Assembly: GCF_020447315.1 (NCBI RefSeq)
Contig: NZ_JAJADQ010000013.1
Location: 62,001 to 126,000 of the forward strand
From: Hymenobacter nitidus
GTDB lineage: Bacteria; Bacteroidota; Bacteroidia; Cytophagales; Hymenobacteraceae
Length of the DNA: 64,000 nucleotides
Direction of reading: 5' to 3'
The notes under the pieces were generated by a model. That model was given only the letters and a program-made list of their open reading frames with translations. It searched no databases and was not told the DNA's origin. Position numbers and translations under genes: made by a program. Positions 24,241 to 32,251 of this stretch are shown piece by piece; position 1 is the first letter of the stretch, and each line of letters starts with the position of its first letter.

Positions 24241-25521
24241 ATGATTTCCTTTCTGCCCACCGCCGAATTTGCCGCTGCCCTCGACGAGCAGGACGCCCTG
24301 CGCGACTTCCGGCAACGCTTCCACCTGCCTCTGGCCCCCGATGGGCAACCCAGCGTCTACCTCTGCGGCAACTCCCTGGGGCTGATGCCCAAAGCGGCCC
24401 GCGCCGCCGTGGAAGCCGAGTTTGAAAGCTGGGAAACCCAGGGGGTGGAAGGTCATTTCCACGGCACCTCGCCCTGGATGCACTACCACGAAAGCCTGAC
24501 CGACAGCGCTGCCCGCCTGGTGGGCGCCAAGCCCGTGGAGGTGGTGGTAATGAACAACCTGACGACCAACCTGCACCTGTTGCTCGTGTCGTTTTACCAG
24601 CCCAACACCACGCGCTATAAAGTCCTGATGGAAGGCGGTGCTTTCCCCTCTGACCAGTACGCGCTGGAGTCGCAGGTGCGGCTGCACGGCCTCGCGCCCG
24701 ACGAGGCCATTGTGGAGCTGGTGCCCCGCCCGGGCGAGCATACGCTGCGCACCGAAGACATTGAGGCGGCAATCCAAGAGCTGGGCGAGTCGCTGGCCGT
24801 TGTTATTCTGGGGGGCGTGAACTACTACACGGGCCAGGCGTTCGACATGGAGGCCATTACCAAAGCTGGCCACGCCGTGGGTGCCAACGTGGGCTTCGAC
24901 CTGGCCCACGCGGCCGGCAACCTGGAGATGCACCTGCACGACTGGGACGTGGATTTTGCCTGCTGGTGCTCCTACAAATACCTGAACTCGGGACCGGGCG
25001 GCACATCCGGCGTGTTCGTGCACGAGCGGTTTGCGAACCGCCCCGACCTGCTGCGCCTGGCCGGCTGGTGGGGCCACGACCCAGCCGACCGGTTCCAGAT
25101 GAAAAAAGGCTTCCGGCCCATGACCGGTGCGGCCGGCTGGCAGCTCTCCAACGCCCAGATTTTCCCGATGGCCATTCACCGGGCCGCTTTGGCCATCGTG
25201 GACGAGGCCGGTGGCATGGCAGCGTTGCGCAAAAAGAGCGAGAAGCTCACGGCCTACCTCGAGTTTATGGTGCGCCAGCTGGAACTGCCCCGCGAGGTAC
25301 TCGAAATCATTACGCCCCACGACCCCGCCGCCCGCGGCTGCCAGCTTTCCATGCTGGTGCACAAAAACGGCCGCGCCCTGTTCGACTACCTGGCCGGGGC
25401 CGGCATCATTGCCGACTGGCGCGAGCCCAACGTAATCAGGCTGGCGCCCGTGCCGCTCTACAACTCCTTCAGCGACGTGCAGCGGGTAGGAGAAGTGCTG
25501 GCGCGCTGGGCCAGTGTATAA
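24241..25521 (+). CDS. kynU: Kynureninase
   Basis: 426-aa PLP enzyme (fold type I) that cleaves 3-hydroxykynurenine or kynurenine to (3-hydroxy)anthranilate and alanine. Family blocks are clear: VYLCGNSLGLMPK (39-51), TSPWMHYHE, NLTTNLHLLLVSFYQP, GVNYYTGQAFDM, the PLP-binding Asp220 in FDLAHAAGNLEMHLHDW, and the Schiff-base Lys246 in CSYKYLNSGPGG. The frame extends to an ATG at 24187, but 24241 (MISFLPTAEF) gives the family-like N-terminus. It feeds the 3-hydroxyanthranilate dioxygenase at 20527. A TATCTTTA box lies only 5 bp before this ATG, which is too close for an ordinary leader. Confidence 0.97.
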   Translation: MISFLPTAEFAAALDEQDALRDFRQRFHLPLAPDGQPSVYLCGNSLGLMPKAARAAVEAEFESWETQGVEGHFHGTSPWMHYHESLTDSAARLVGAKPVEVVVMNNLTTNLHLLLVSFYQPNTTRYKVLMEGGAFPSDQYALESQVRLHGLAPDEAIVELVPRPGEHTLRTEDIEAAIQELGESLAVVILGGVNYYTGQAFDMEAITKAGHAVGANVGFDLAHAAGNLEMHLHDWDVDFACWCSYKYLNSGPGGTSGVFVHERFANRPDLLRLAGWWGHDPADRFQMKKGFRPMTGAAGWQLSNAQIFPMAIHRAALAIVDEAGGMAALRKKSEKLTAYLEFMVRQLELPREVLEIITPHDPAARGCQLSMLVHKNGRALFDYLAGAGIIADWREPNVIRLAPVPLYNSFSDVQRVGEVLARWASV

Positions 25522-25610
25522 TATTTTGAGCATGTTTCGCCGACCAGCCGGGTTTTACGTTGTATTACTGCTGGGAACGTGGGAAGGATTTTTGCTGATT
25601 TACAAACGTC

Positions 25611-26258
25611 ATGGCTGAAGAATACGCGGAGAAAATGTCCCGCAAAACCTTGTCGGAGCTGCTGCTCTACGTGCAAAATCGCGCCGAATACCGCGAAGAT
25701 GCCGTATTAGCCGTGCTCGACGAGTTGGAGAAGCGGGGGCAGGCGCCACAAGAGGCTACCGCTATCCGGGCCGAGCTGCTGCCCATCGTGGAGCAGCAGC
25801 GCCAGGCCCAGCAGGCCGCCCAGGCCCAACAGGTAGCCGAGGAAACCGCTGCTGATCCGGACGCTGCACCGGTTGCTGAAGGACCGGCCCTGTACTCGCC
25901 CGGTACCATTGCCCTGTTCTCCATGCTGATTTCCTTTATTGCCGGCGGGGCGCTGCTGGTGGTGAATATGGTACGGCTCAAGGAGTCGGGCAAAGCTTTC
26001 CGCCTGGTGCTGTTTATGCTGGGCTTTCTGCTGGCCGCCGCTGGCGTAGTGAATTGGCTGATGATGACTTACGGGCCCCACCTGTGGTTTGTGAGCATGG
26101 TCAATCTGATTGCCGCCCTGGCGTATCTGCTCTATTTCTGGCCCCAGTACGTGGGGGCGCGTCCCTACGTCAGCCGGCATTGGCTGCCGGCTTTGCTGGT
26201 GTGCTTAGCTCTCATCTTCGGCCTTTATCTGCTGGCGCCCAACCTGGTGGGCAAGTAA
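25611..26258 (+). CDS. Hypothetical membrane protein (215 aa)
   Basis: Residues 1-85 are a soluble, charged, partly helical region (KTLSELLLYVQNRAEYREDA, then a Gln/Ala-rich stretch QAQQAAQAQQVAEE). Residues ~95-215 carry four membrane helices in two hairpins, with RLKESGKAFRLV between the first and second. The N-terminal segment resembles the short cytoplasmic regions of other uncharacterised Bacteroidota membrane proteins; I cannot name a family. It lies 89 bp after kynU on the same strand and may be read through with it; no functional link is evident. Confidence 0.75.
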   Translation: MAEEYAEKMSRKTLSELLLYVQNRAEYREDAVLAVLDELEKRGQAPQEATAIRAELLPIVEQQRQAQQAAQAQQVAEETAADPDAAPVAEGPALYSPGTIALFSMLISFIAGGALLVVNMVRLKESGKAFRLVLFMLGFLLAAAGVVNWLMMTYGPHLWFVSMVNLIAALAYLLYFWPQYVGARPYVSRHWLPALLVCLALIFGLYLLAPNLVGK

Positions 26259-26308
26259 ACGCCGCCGGGTGCACCTGACCTGTTACTTCCGGTTCTGCTT
26301 TCTCCTCC

Positions 26309-26908
26309 GTGCCTCTTTCTTTTGTGCCGCTACCCAACGCCGAGGTTTTTCTCGACGCGCAGTTTCTGCCGGTGGCGGCGGCCGATGCCCTTTTCGCCGA
26401 GCTGGAGCAAACCATAGCCTGGCGCCACGAATCGATTAAGCTCTTCGGCAAGCTGGTACCCCAGCCCCGCCTCACTGCCTGGCACGGCGACCCGTCGGCC
26501 CGCTACTCCTACTCGGGCCTCAGTTGGGAACCCCAGCCCTGGACGCCGGCTCTGCAGGCCTTGCGCACGCTGGTCGAAGAGGCCACCCAAACCGGGTTCA
26601 ACAGCGTACTGCTCAACCTCTATCGGGCCGGCCACGACAGTATGGGCTGGCACGCCGACAACGAGCCGGAGCTGGGCCCCGAGCCCGTAATTGCCTCCGT
26701 GAGCCTGGGGGCCACGCGCCGGTTTCGCCTCAAGCCCCGCGACCCGCTGGCGACGCCGCACGCACCCGTTTCGCTGGAGCTGGCCTCGGGCAGCTTGCTG
26801 CTCATGCGCGGCCCCACTCAGCAGCACTGGCTGCACGCGGTGCCCAAAACAACCCAGCCGGTTGGCCCGCGCCTCAACCTGACCTTTCGCCGGATTATAC
26901 CCGCATAA
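26309..26908 (+). CDS. AlkB-type 2-oxoglutarate/Fe(II)-dependent dioxygenase
   Basis: 199 aa from a GTG start. Proteins of this type repair alkylated bases (1-methyladenine, 3-methylcytosine) by oxidative demethylation. Fe ligands are His115 and Asp117 in GWHADNE and His176 in QHWLHAVPK; Arg188 and Arg194 in GPRLNLTFR would bind 2-oxoglutarate. The RLTAWHGDPSARYSYSGL segment (residues 54-71) and small size resemble the compact ALKBH2/3-like bacterial class more than E. coli AlkB. The stop codon lies inside the left arm of the terminator that follows. No adaptive-response genes are next to it. Confidence 0.93.
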   Translation: MPLSFVPLPNAEVFLDAQFLPVAAADALFAELEQTIAWRHESIKLFGKLVPQPRLTAWHGDPSARYSYSGLSWEPQPWTPALQALRTLVEEATQTGFNSVLLNLYRAGHDSMGWHADNEPELGPEPVIASVSLGATRRFRLKPRDPLATPHAPVSLELASGSLLLMRGPTQQHWLHAVPKTTQPVGPRLNLTFRRIIPA

Positions 26909-26943
26909 AAGAAGGCTCCCCATTGCTGGGGAGCCTTCTTTTA
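26906..26943. terminator. Bidirectional intrinsic terminator
   Basis: Perfect 16-bp arms (26906-26921 and 26928-26943; TAAAAGAAGGCTCCCC on the left) around a 6-nt loop, between the convergent alkB-like and TonB-receptor genes. The left arm includes the TAA stop of the alkB-like gene. Confidence 0.9.
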
Positions 26944-26959
26944 TGAAGCCAGACCGAAT

Positions 26960-29602
26960 CTATTTGATGTCAATCAACAGGCCGGCGAAGATCAGGCGGC
27001 CGATGTTAGGACCACCGTATACCTGCGTGTTGTTGGCGTTGAACAGATTCGAGCCCCCCACCTGAATCGTGGTGAAGGCTTTGGGAATGACGTAGCCTAC
27101 GTAGGCATCTACCGAGCTGTAGTCGTCCAGCGTGCCCACGGCAAACGGCATTTCGTACAGGTGGCCCTGGGCCCAGCGGTAGTTTACCGAGTAGTTGAAG
27201 TGGCGCGACACCAGGCCGTTGGCGCCGACGTTGTACTTGTGCTTGGGCGTGTTGAAAAATGCCTGGAAACCCTCGGGCAGCTTGCTCTCGTCGAGCAGGT
27301 TCAGCGAGTAGTTGGCCGTAATGGTCAGGGGGCGGCTCACGTTGTAGCTCAGGCCCAGGGCTGCCCCTTGGGTTTGTACTTCCTGCCGGGCGTTGGTCCA
27401 CACCTGCAGCACGCGGGTCTGGGAGGCGGCCTCCCGGTATTGGGTAGGGGCACCGGCGGCCAGCTGCTCCTTGGTGGGGCGGCTGCCGTCCCGGTTGCCG
27501 ATGAAGCGTTGCGCGCCGATGAAGTCGTTGTAGTAGCTGCGGAAGTAGTTCACATCAACCACCATCTTTTCCTGGAAGGTGCCTTTGTAGCCCACTTCGA
27601 AGGTGTTCAGGCGCTCCAGCTTCAGCTTGGCAATGTCAACCGGGGCCTGGGTCGTCGTGTTGACGCCTTGGAAGCCGTTGCCGACGTTGCCCAGCAGCAC
27701 CACCTGCCCGATGTCGATGCGCACGTACTGGTCGAGCTGCGTGGGCGAGCGGAAGGCCCGACCGAAGGAGGCGCGGAAGTTGTGCTCCTTATTGGCACCC
27801 GCCGAGTATACGGCCGAGGCACGGGGCGAGAAGGCGGGCTTGAAGTTCTTGAAGTCGTCGACGCGGCCGGCCAGGGCCAGCTTCAGACGGTCGTTCAGCA
27901 TGGTGTGGCTCAGCTGGCCGTAGCCACCCAGCTCGTAGTTCTGAATCCGCTCGTTGTCGTCGGAGAAGAAGTTACCGTTCGAGCCCAGGCGGAATTTACG
28001 GTAAGCGCCGCCCACAATCAGGCTGGTTTTTTCCGTCAGGGTGAAGTTGTACTGGGCGTTGCCTTCGTTCAGGTAAGAGCTGGGGTTCAGCTGGGCACCT
28101 TTACCAGGCGTCGGGTCGCTGATGATGTTGGAGCGCAGCTCTTGGAAGCGTGGATCCGAGGGCTTCAGCAGCGTAGCGTTAGCGGCGGCTTGGGCCTGCT
28201 CCAGGGTTTTGCCTTTCTGAAATTCGCTCAGGTACGTGGCATAATACCGCTCGGCATAGCTCATACCGGTGCCGTCGGGCGAAATCTTGGAGCCCTGGAT
28301 GTAACCGCCCAAGAAGGTCAGGTCGTAAGAGTTTGCGCCAAAGTCCTGCACCGTCTGGCCCCGCAGGAACCAGTTCGCGCCTTTGATTTCACCGTGCAGC
28401 TGGTTGGTACCAAAGTCGCGCAGGCGGTAGCGGCTGCTGCTCTGGTAGGTAGCCGTGCCGCGGGCATAGTTGGCACCCACGGTCATTTTGATGTTGTCGG
28501 TCAGCAAGTACGACAGCGTGGGGTGCACCTTCAGCGACTTAGCTTGGTCATCTTCGCCAATCAGCTCCTTTTCCGTGTAGCCGGGCAGGAAAATGGTCTT
28601 GCCACGCACGCCCTCGGGGGCGGTGCTGGGGAAGGTGAAGCGGCCGATGTCGCCGTAGCGGTTCACGGCATCGTAGCCCAGGGGCGAGCCTTCGGCGTTG
28701 TTGGCGCGCTCAATCACGGTGCTGTTGGCGCCGTAGTTTTCCGCCAGCCAGTCGTTGGCTTTGGTGTAGGAGCCCACAATCTTGAAAGCAAACTTCTCGC
28801 CCAGCTTTTTGGCGTAGCGCAGCTGGCCGTCGAAGTAGCTCCGCTCGCCGCCGCGCACCCGCACGCTCAGGCCTTCGCTCACGAAAGGGTCTTTCGAGTT
28901 CAGCAGCAGTACGCCGTTAAAGGCGTTGGCGCCGTAGAGGGCTGAGGCCGGGCCGTGAATGATTTCCACGCTTTCCACGTCCAGCTCCGAGAGGCCGGTC
29001 AGGTTGCCGGCGTTCAGGTTCAGGCTGGGGCTTTGCGTATCGAAGTAGTCGGTCAGCTGAATCAGGCGCTCGGATTTGGCCGAGTTGAAGCCGCGCGTAC
29101 TGATGGAGTTCATCAGCAGGCTGCTGCTGTTCACGTCAATTCCTTTGTACTGGCTCAGGCCGCCCTGCAGGTCGGCGGTAGTGATGCGCTCCACTTGCTG
29201 GGCATTCAGCTTCTCCACGGTCACGGGAGCCTGCAGAATACCTTCTTCCACGCGGGAGGCCGACGCAATAACTTCGCTGGTCAGTACCGAGTTAATCTTC
29301 AATTGCACCTTCACGGCCTGGTCGGGCTGCTGCAGAGTTATTTCGCGGCTCTCATAGCCCACGAACGACACCGATAATACGACCGGCGGCGTGCTGAAAT
29401 CGGCCCGCAGCTGAAACTTACCGTCTCGGTCGGTGCTGCTGCCAATAAAGGTGCCTTTGACAAATACCGTAGCGCCCGGGAGGGCTTCGCCGGTCTCGGT
29501 TTGTACTACTCCGCTGACGGTGACGTCATCCTGAGCCCAGGCCCGGCCGCCGGCTAGAAGTAAGCATAAAAGGATGAGTAGAAAACTGTAGGGTTTCCTC
29601 AT
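26960..29602 (-). CDS. TonB-dependent outer membrane receptor with carboxypeptidase-regulatory-like domain
   Basis: 880 aa from the ATG at 29602. A Sec signal peptide ends near AWAQDD. Residues ~27-110 are a CarboxypepD_reg-like domain (VSGVVQTETGEALPGATVFV, then VVLSVSFVGYESREITL). Residues ~115-240 form the plug (VTVEKLNAQQVERITTADLQ, with VESVEIIHGPASALYGANAF) and the rest is the 22-strand barrel, ending IFAGLLIDIK. No SusD partner follows, so it is more like a siderophore, vitamin or small-molecule receptor than a SusC glycan importer. Substrate unknown. It lies between kynureninase and kynurenine monooxygenase, divergent from the latter across a 467-bp gap; a link to tryptophan metabolites is possible but unsupported. 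Confidence 0.95.
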   Translation of the reverse strand: MRKPYSFLLILLCLLLAGGRAWAQDDVTVSGVVQTETGEALPGATVFVKGTFIGSSTDRDGKFQLRADFSTPPVVLSVSFVGYESREITLQQPDQAVKVQLKINSVLTSEVIASASRVEEGILQAPVTVEKLNAQQVERITTADLQGGLSQYKGIDVNSSSLLMNSISTRGFNSAKSERLIQLTDYFDTQSPSLNLNAGNLTGLSELDVESVEIIHGPASALYGANAFNGVLLLNSKDPFVSEGLSVRVRGGERSYFDGQLRYAKKLGEKFAFKIVGSYTKANDWLAENYGANSTVIERANNAEGSPLGYDAVNRYGDIGRFTFPSTAPEGVRGKTIFLPGYTEKELIGEDDQAKSLKVHPTLSYLLTDNIKMTVGANYARGTATYQSSSRYRLRDFGTNQLHGEIKGANWFLRGQTVQDFGANSYDLTFLGGYIQGSKISPDGTGMSYAERYYATYLSEFQKGKTLEQAQAAANATLLKPSDPRFQELRSNIISDPTPGKGAQLNPSSYLNEGNAQYNFTLTEKTSLIVGGAYRKFRLGSNGNFFSDDNERIQNYELGGYGQLSHTMLNDRLKLALAGRVDDFKNFKPAFSPRASAVYSAGANKEHNFRASFGRAFRSPTQLDQYVRIDIGQVVLLGNVGNGFQGVNTTTQAPVDIAKLKLERLNTFEVGYKGTFQEKMVVDVNYFRSYYNDFIGAQRFIGNRDGSRPTKEQLAAGAPTQYREAASQTRVLQVWTNARQEVQTQGAALGLSYNVSRPLTITANYSLNLLDESKLPEGFQAFFNTPKHKYNVGANGLVSRHFNYSVNYRWAQGHLYEMPFAVGTLDDYSSVDAYVGYVIPKAFTTIQVGGSNLFNANNTQVYGGPNIGRLIFAGLLIDIK

Positions 29603-30069
29603 AAAAAAAGTGTGCAAAAGGTGGGGAGAAGCTTGTTTTCGAGCAGAAAAATCTCGTAAAAATAAAGTATGTATGCCGAATAACCAAATTGCAGCTTATG
29701 GGCTGCTATCTTGGCTGACTATGCATTGAATTGCATTATTCCGGAATATATACTTGGCAGTAAATGGAAGTTGGTTTTTTGAAAGCGGAAAAAGTATAAT
29801 TGGTAGCCGTTGTAGGCTCTTCGAGCGTGGTAAAACGTATTAGTAGTTGCCCGGGCCACCTATTGACTTTACTGCACTGCTCCTTTCCCGCTTAATCAGG
29901 CCAATTAACAGCGCAAGATACAGTGGCCAAAACCCGGAATTGTCGCATTTACGTCCAACCTTAGCTACTTGCCCGTTGAAGATGGATAATTTCCGGCCCA
30001 AGCAACTAGCGGGAAAGGGTTACTTTCGCCCTGTATAGTTCCGCTCTCCTTCTCCTACGTTCACCCATC
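29603..30069. other. 467-bp AT-rich divergent intergenic region
   Basis: Lies between the divergent TonB-receptor and kynurenine monooxygenase genes and is clearly more AT-rich than its surroundings. No protein-coding frame looks real. A near-match promoter box TACTTTCG (30021-30028) lies 42 bp before the monooxygenase ATG. I see no tRNA, no long repeat and no good -33/-7 pair; the length suggests room for regulators on both sides. Confidence 0.5.
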
Positions 30070-31449
30070 ATGCCCACCCACTCGTTTTCCGCTACCACTT
30101 CTGCCGAAACACTCACCGTAATGGGGGCCGGGCTGGTCGGCTCCCTGTTGTCCCTGTTCTTGGCGCGGCGCGGCCATACCGTCGATGTGTATGAGCGGCG
30201 AGCCGATATGCGCCTGAGCGGGTCCGTCGAGGGGCGTTCTATCAACCTGGCGTTGTCTGACCGTGGCTGGCGGGCCTTGGAGGAGGTAGGTATCGGCGAC
30301 GAAATCCGGCAGGTGGCTATTCCCATGTACCGGCGCGTGATGCACGATGCCCAGGGCAACCTGAGCTACCAGCCGTATGGCCAGGATAACCAAGCTATTT
30401 ACTCCGTGTCGCGCGCGGGCCTGAACCGCACGCTGCTTGGGCTGGCCGAGGCCGACCCGCGCATCCGGCTGCACTTCAATCAGCAGTGCCTGAGCCTCGA
30501 CCCGCGCACCCGGCAGCTGGAGCTGCGCGACACCATCACCGGGCAGGAGCAGCACACCACTTTCCGGCGCTTGTTTGGCACCGATGGGGCCTTTTCGGCC
30601 GTGCGCAGCGCCCTGCAGAAAACCGAGCGCTACAACTATTCCCAGAGCTACCTCGATTATGGCTACAAGGAGCTCAACATTGAGCCCGGCCCGGCGGGGG
30701 AGTGGCTGCTGGAAAAGAATGCCCTGCACATCTGGCCCCGCGGGCAGTACATGATGATTGCCCTGCCCAACCTGGACGGCTCTTTTAACTGCACTCTGTT
30801 TTTTCCCTACGAAGGCCCGCATTCCTTCGCTTCGCTGCAAACGCCCGAGCAGGTCCAGGCGTTTTTTGAGGAGGTATTTCCGGATGTGGTGCCGCTGATG
30901 CCCGAGCTGACGGACGAGTTTTTCCGCAACCCCACTGGCTCGCTGGTGACCATCCGGTGCTTTCCCTGGGCTTTCGACGATGACGTGCTGCTGCTCGGCG
31001 ACGCCTCGCACGCCATTGTGCCGTTTTACGGTCAGGGCATGAATGCCGGCTTTGAGGACTGCACGGTGCTCAACCAGCTGCTGGAGCAGTATGGCGACGA
31101 CTGGCACCGCATTTTTTCCGAGTTTCAGCGCCAGCGCAAGCCCAACGCCGACGCCATTGCCGACTTAGCCGTGTACAACTTCGAGGAAATGCGCGACCGG
31201 GTCGGCGACCCGCGGTTTCTGCTGCAAAAGAAGATCGAAGCCCGCATTTCGGCCCAGTTTCCCGGCAAATGGACGCCGCTTTACTCGCAGGTAACCTTCT
31301 CGCACACCCCTTACGCGGAAGCCTGGCAGAGTGGGCAGACCCAGGAACAGATTATGAGCCGCCTGATGCCCCATATCCAGGCCGAAGCCGACTACGACCG
31401 GCCCGAGGTACAGGCCCTGGTGGAGCAGGAAATGGCGCGCCGCGGCTAA
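30070..31449 (+). CDS. kmo: Kynurenine 3-monooxygenase
   Basis: 459-aa FAD- and NADPH-dependent hydroxylase that converts kynurenine to 3-hydroxykynurenine. The N-terminal dinucleotide motif is MGAGLVGSLLSLFLARRGH (18-36), followed by the family's GRSINLALSDRGWRALE block (57-73) and IYSVSRAGLN. The second FAD motif is GDASHAIVPFYGQGMNAGFE (~310-329), as in eukaryotic KMO. The C-terminal helix often present in eukaryotic KMO is absent, which is normal for bacteria. Its product is the substrate of kynureninase encoded at 24241, so together with the dioxygenase and decarboxylase it completes the route from kynurenine to aminomuconate semialdehyde. Confidence 0.96.
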   Translation: MPTHSFSATTSAETLTVMGAGLVGSLLSLFLARRGHTVDVYERRADMRLSGSVEGRSINLALSDRGWRALEEVGIGDEIRQVAIPMYRRVMHDAQGNLSYQPYGQDNQAIYSVSRAGLNRTLLGLAEADPRIRLHFNQQCLSLDPRTRQLELRDTITGQEQHTTFRRLFGTDGAFSAVRSALQKTERYNYSQSYLDYGYKELNIEPGPAGEWLLEKNALHIWPRGQYMMIALPNLDGSFNCTLFFPYEGPHSFASLQTPEQVQAFFEEVFPDVVPLMPELTDEFFRNPTGSLVTIRCFPWAFDDDVLLLGDASHAIVPFYGQGMNAGFEDCTVLNQLLEQYGDDWHRIFSEFQRQRKPNADAIADLAVYNFEEMRDRVGDPRFLLQKKIEARISAQFPGKWTPLYSQVTFSHTPYAEAWQSGQTQEQIMSRLMPHIQAEADYDRPEVQALVEQEMARRG

Positions 31450-31467
31450 GGCCGAAAGTTAGCCGGA

Positions 31468-31504
31468 GTTGGCCTTTGGTCTAGCTACTAAGCCAGAGGC
31501 CAAC
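31468..31504. terminator. Candidate hairpin between kmo and the PAP2-like gene
   Basis: Arms GTTGGCCT (31468-31475) and AGGCCAAC (31497-31504) with additional inner pairs. The right arm overlaps the last codons of the convergent gene. No T-run follows directly, so it is weaker than the other terminators in the window. Confidence 0.35.
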
Positions 31505-32110
31505 GCTAAGGCCGAAAACCAGCCCGATACCCAGGCTCAGGCCGGCCCAGGCCTCGGCTGGCGTGTGCGCATCCAGGGCTAGGCGCGCGCTGAGCACGCT
31601 ACCGGCCAGCACCACCATCAGCACCAGTCCCCACAGCGTGTAGGCGGAAGGCCCGGTCAGATGAAACAGGAGCAGCAAACCCAGGGCGCCCCCCATACCC
31701 ACGCCGTGGGCGCTTATTTTCCAGCGCAGCGAAATCAGAAAGGTCAGGAACACGGCTGCCGTCATGCCCGTCATGATCTGGCTGAGCAGCCGGTCGAAAA
31801 TGGCGGGCTGGTAGAGCACCATCGTGGCCATACCGAAGCTGAAGGCAGCCAGCAGCAGCGGCAGGGGCCGCTGGGCCCGCTCGCGCAGGAGCAGGGAATT
31901 GACGTGGCCAAACCAGTACAATGCCCCGGTTCCAAGTGACGGTAATAGAAAGGTGAAAGCAAAAACAATAGCCATTACTACCCACCGATCAGCCGGGTCG
32001 GGGAGCATAATTGTGCCCGGCAACTGATAACATATCATATAAAATAGATACGAAGGCACCAGTAATGGGTGGAGAATTCCAGATAATATATTGGCAATCA
32101 GCTTGTTCAA
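31481..32110 (-). CDS. PAP2-like polytopic membrane protein
   Basis: 209 aa, six hydrophobic helices. It has remnants of the three PAP2 phosphatase motifs: RERAQRP (for KxxxxxxRP), ISAHGVGMGG (for PSGH) and SARLALDAHTPAEAWAG (for SRxxxxxHxxxD, with Glu at the last position). The PSGH serine/glycine context is altered and the final Asp is Glu, so ordinary phosphatase activity is doubtful, though the His in each motif is kept. Might act on undecaprenyl pyrophosphate or another lipid phosphate. Convergent with kmo. An in-frame ATG at 32110 starts the protein with MNKLIANILSGILHP. Confidence 0.75.
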   Translation of the reverse strand: MNKLIANILSGILHPLLVPSYLFYMICYQLPGTIMLPDPADRWVVMAIVFAFTFLLPSLGTGALYWFGHVNSLLLRERAQRPLPLLLAAFSFGMATMVLYQPAIFDRLLSQIMTGMTAAVFLTFLISLRWKISAHGVGMGGALGLLLLFHLTGPSAYTLWGLVLMVVLAGSVLSARLALDAHTPAEAWAGLSLGIGLVFGLSVGLWLSS

Positions 32111-32251
32111 AGATTAAAGAAAAATTAATGTCTTGGGCCCTAGAACTCCAAAACTACCAAAAGCATTATATTTATTCCTGATTAAGACGCGCTTAGCGTG
32201 TGTCAGGCCATACTCCAACACCCCTTCAATTTGTTCAATTTTACTCTCTAA

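Noticed and set aside
24112..25533. Minus-strand frame opposite kynureninase
   Set aside because: Shadow of kynU; no family features.
27161..28945. 594-codon plus-strand frame opposite the TonB receptor
   Set aside because: Shadow frame rich in Val, Gly and His; the receptor on the other strand has all expected domains.
26960..29602. TonB receptor as a tryptophan-metabolite importer
   Set aside because: Only supported by position; no motif or partner shows the substrate.
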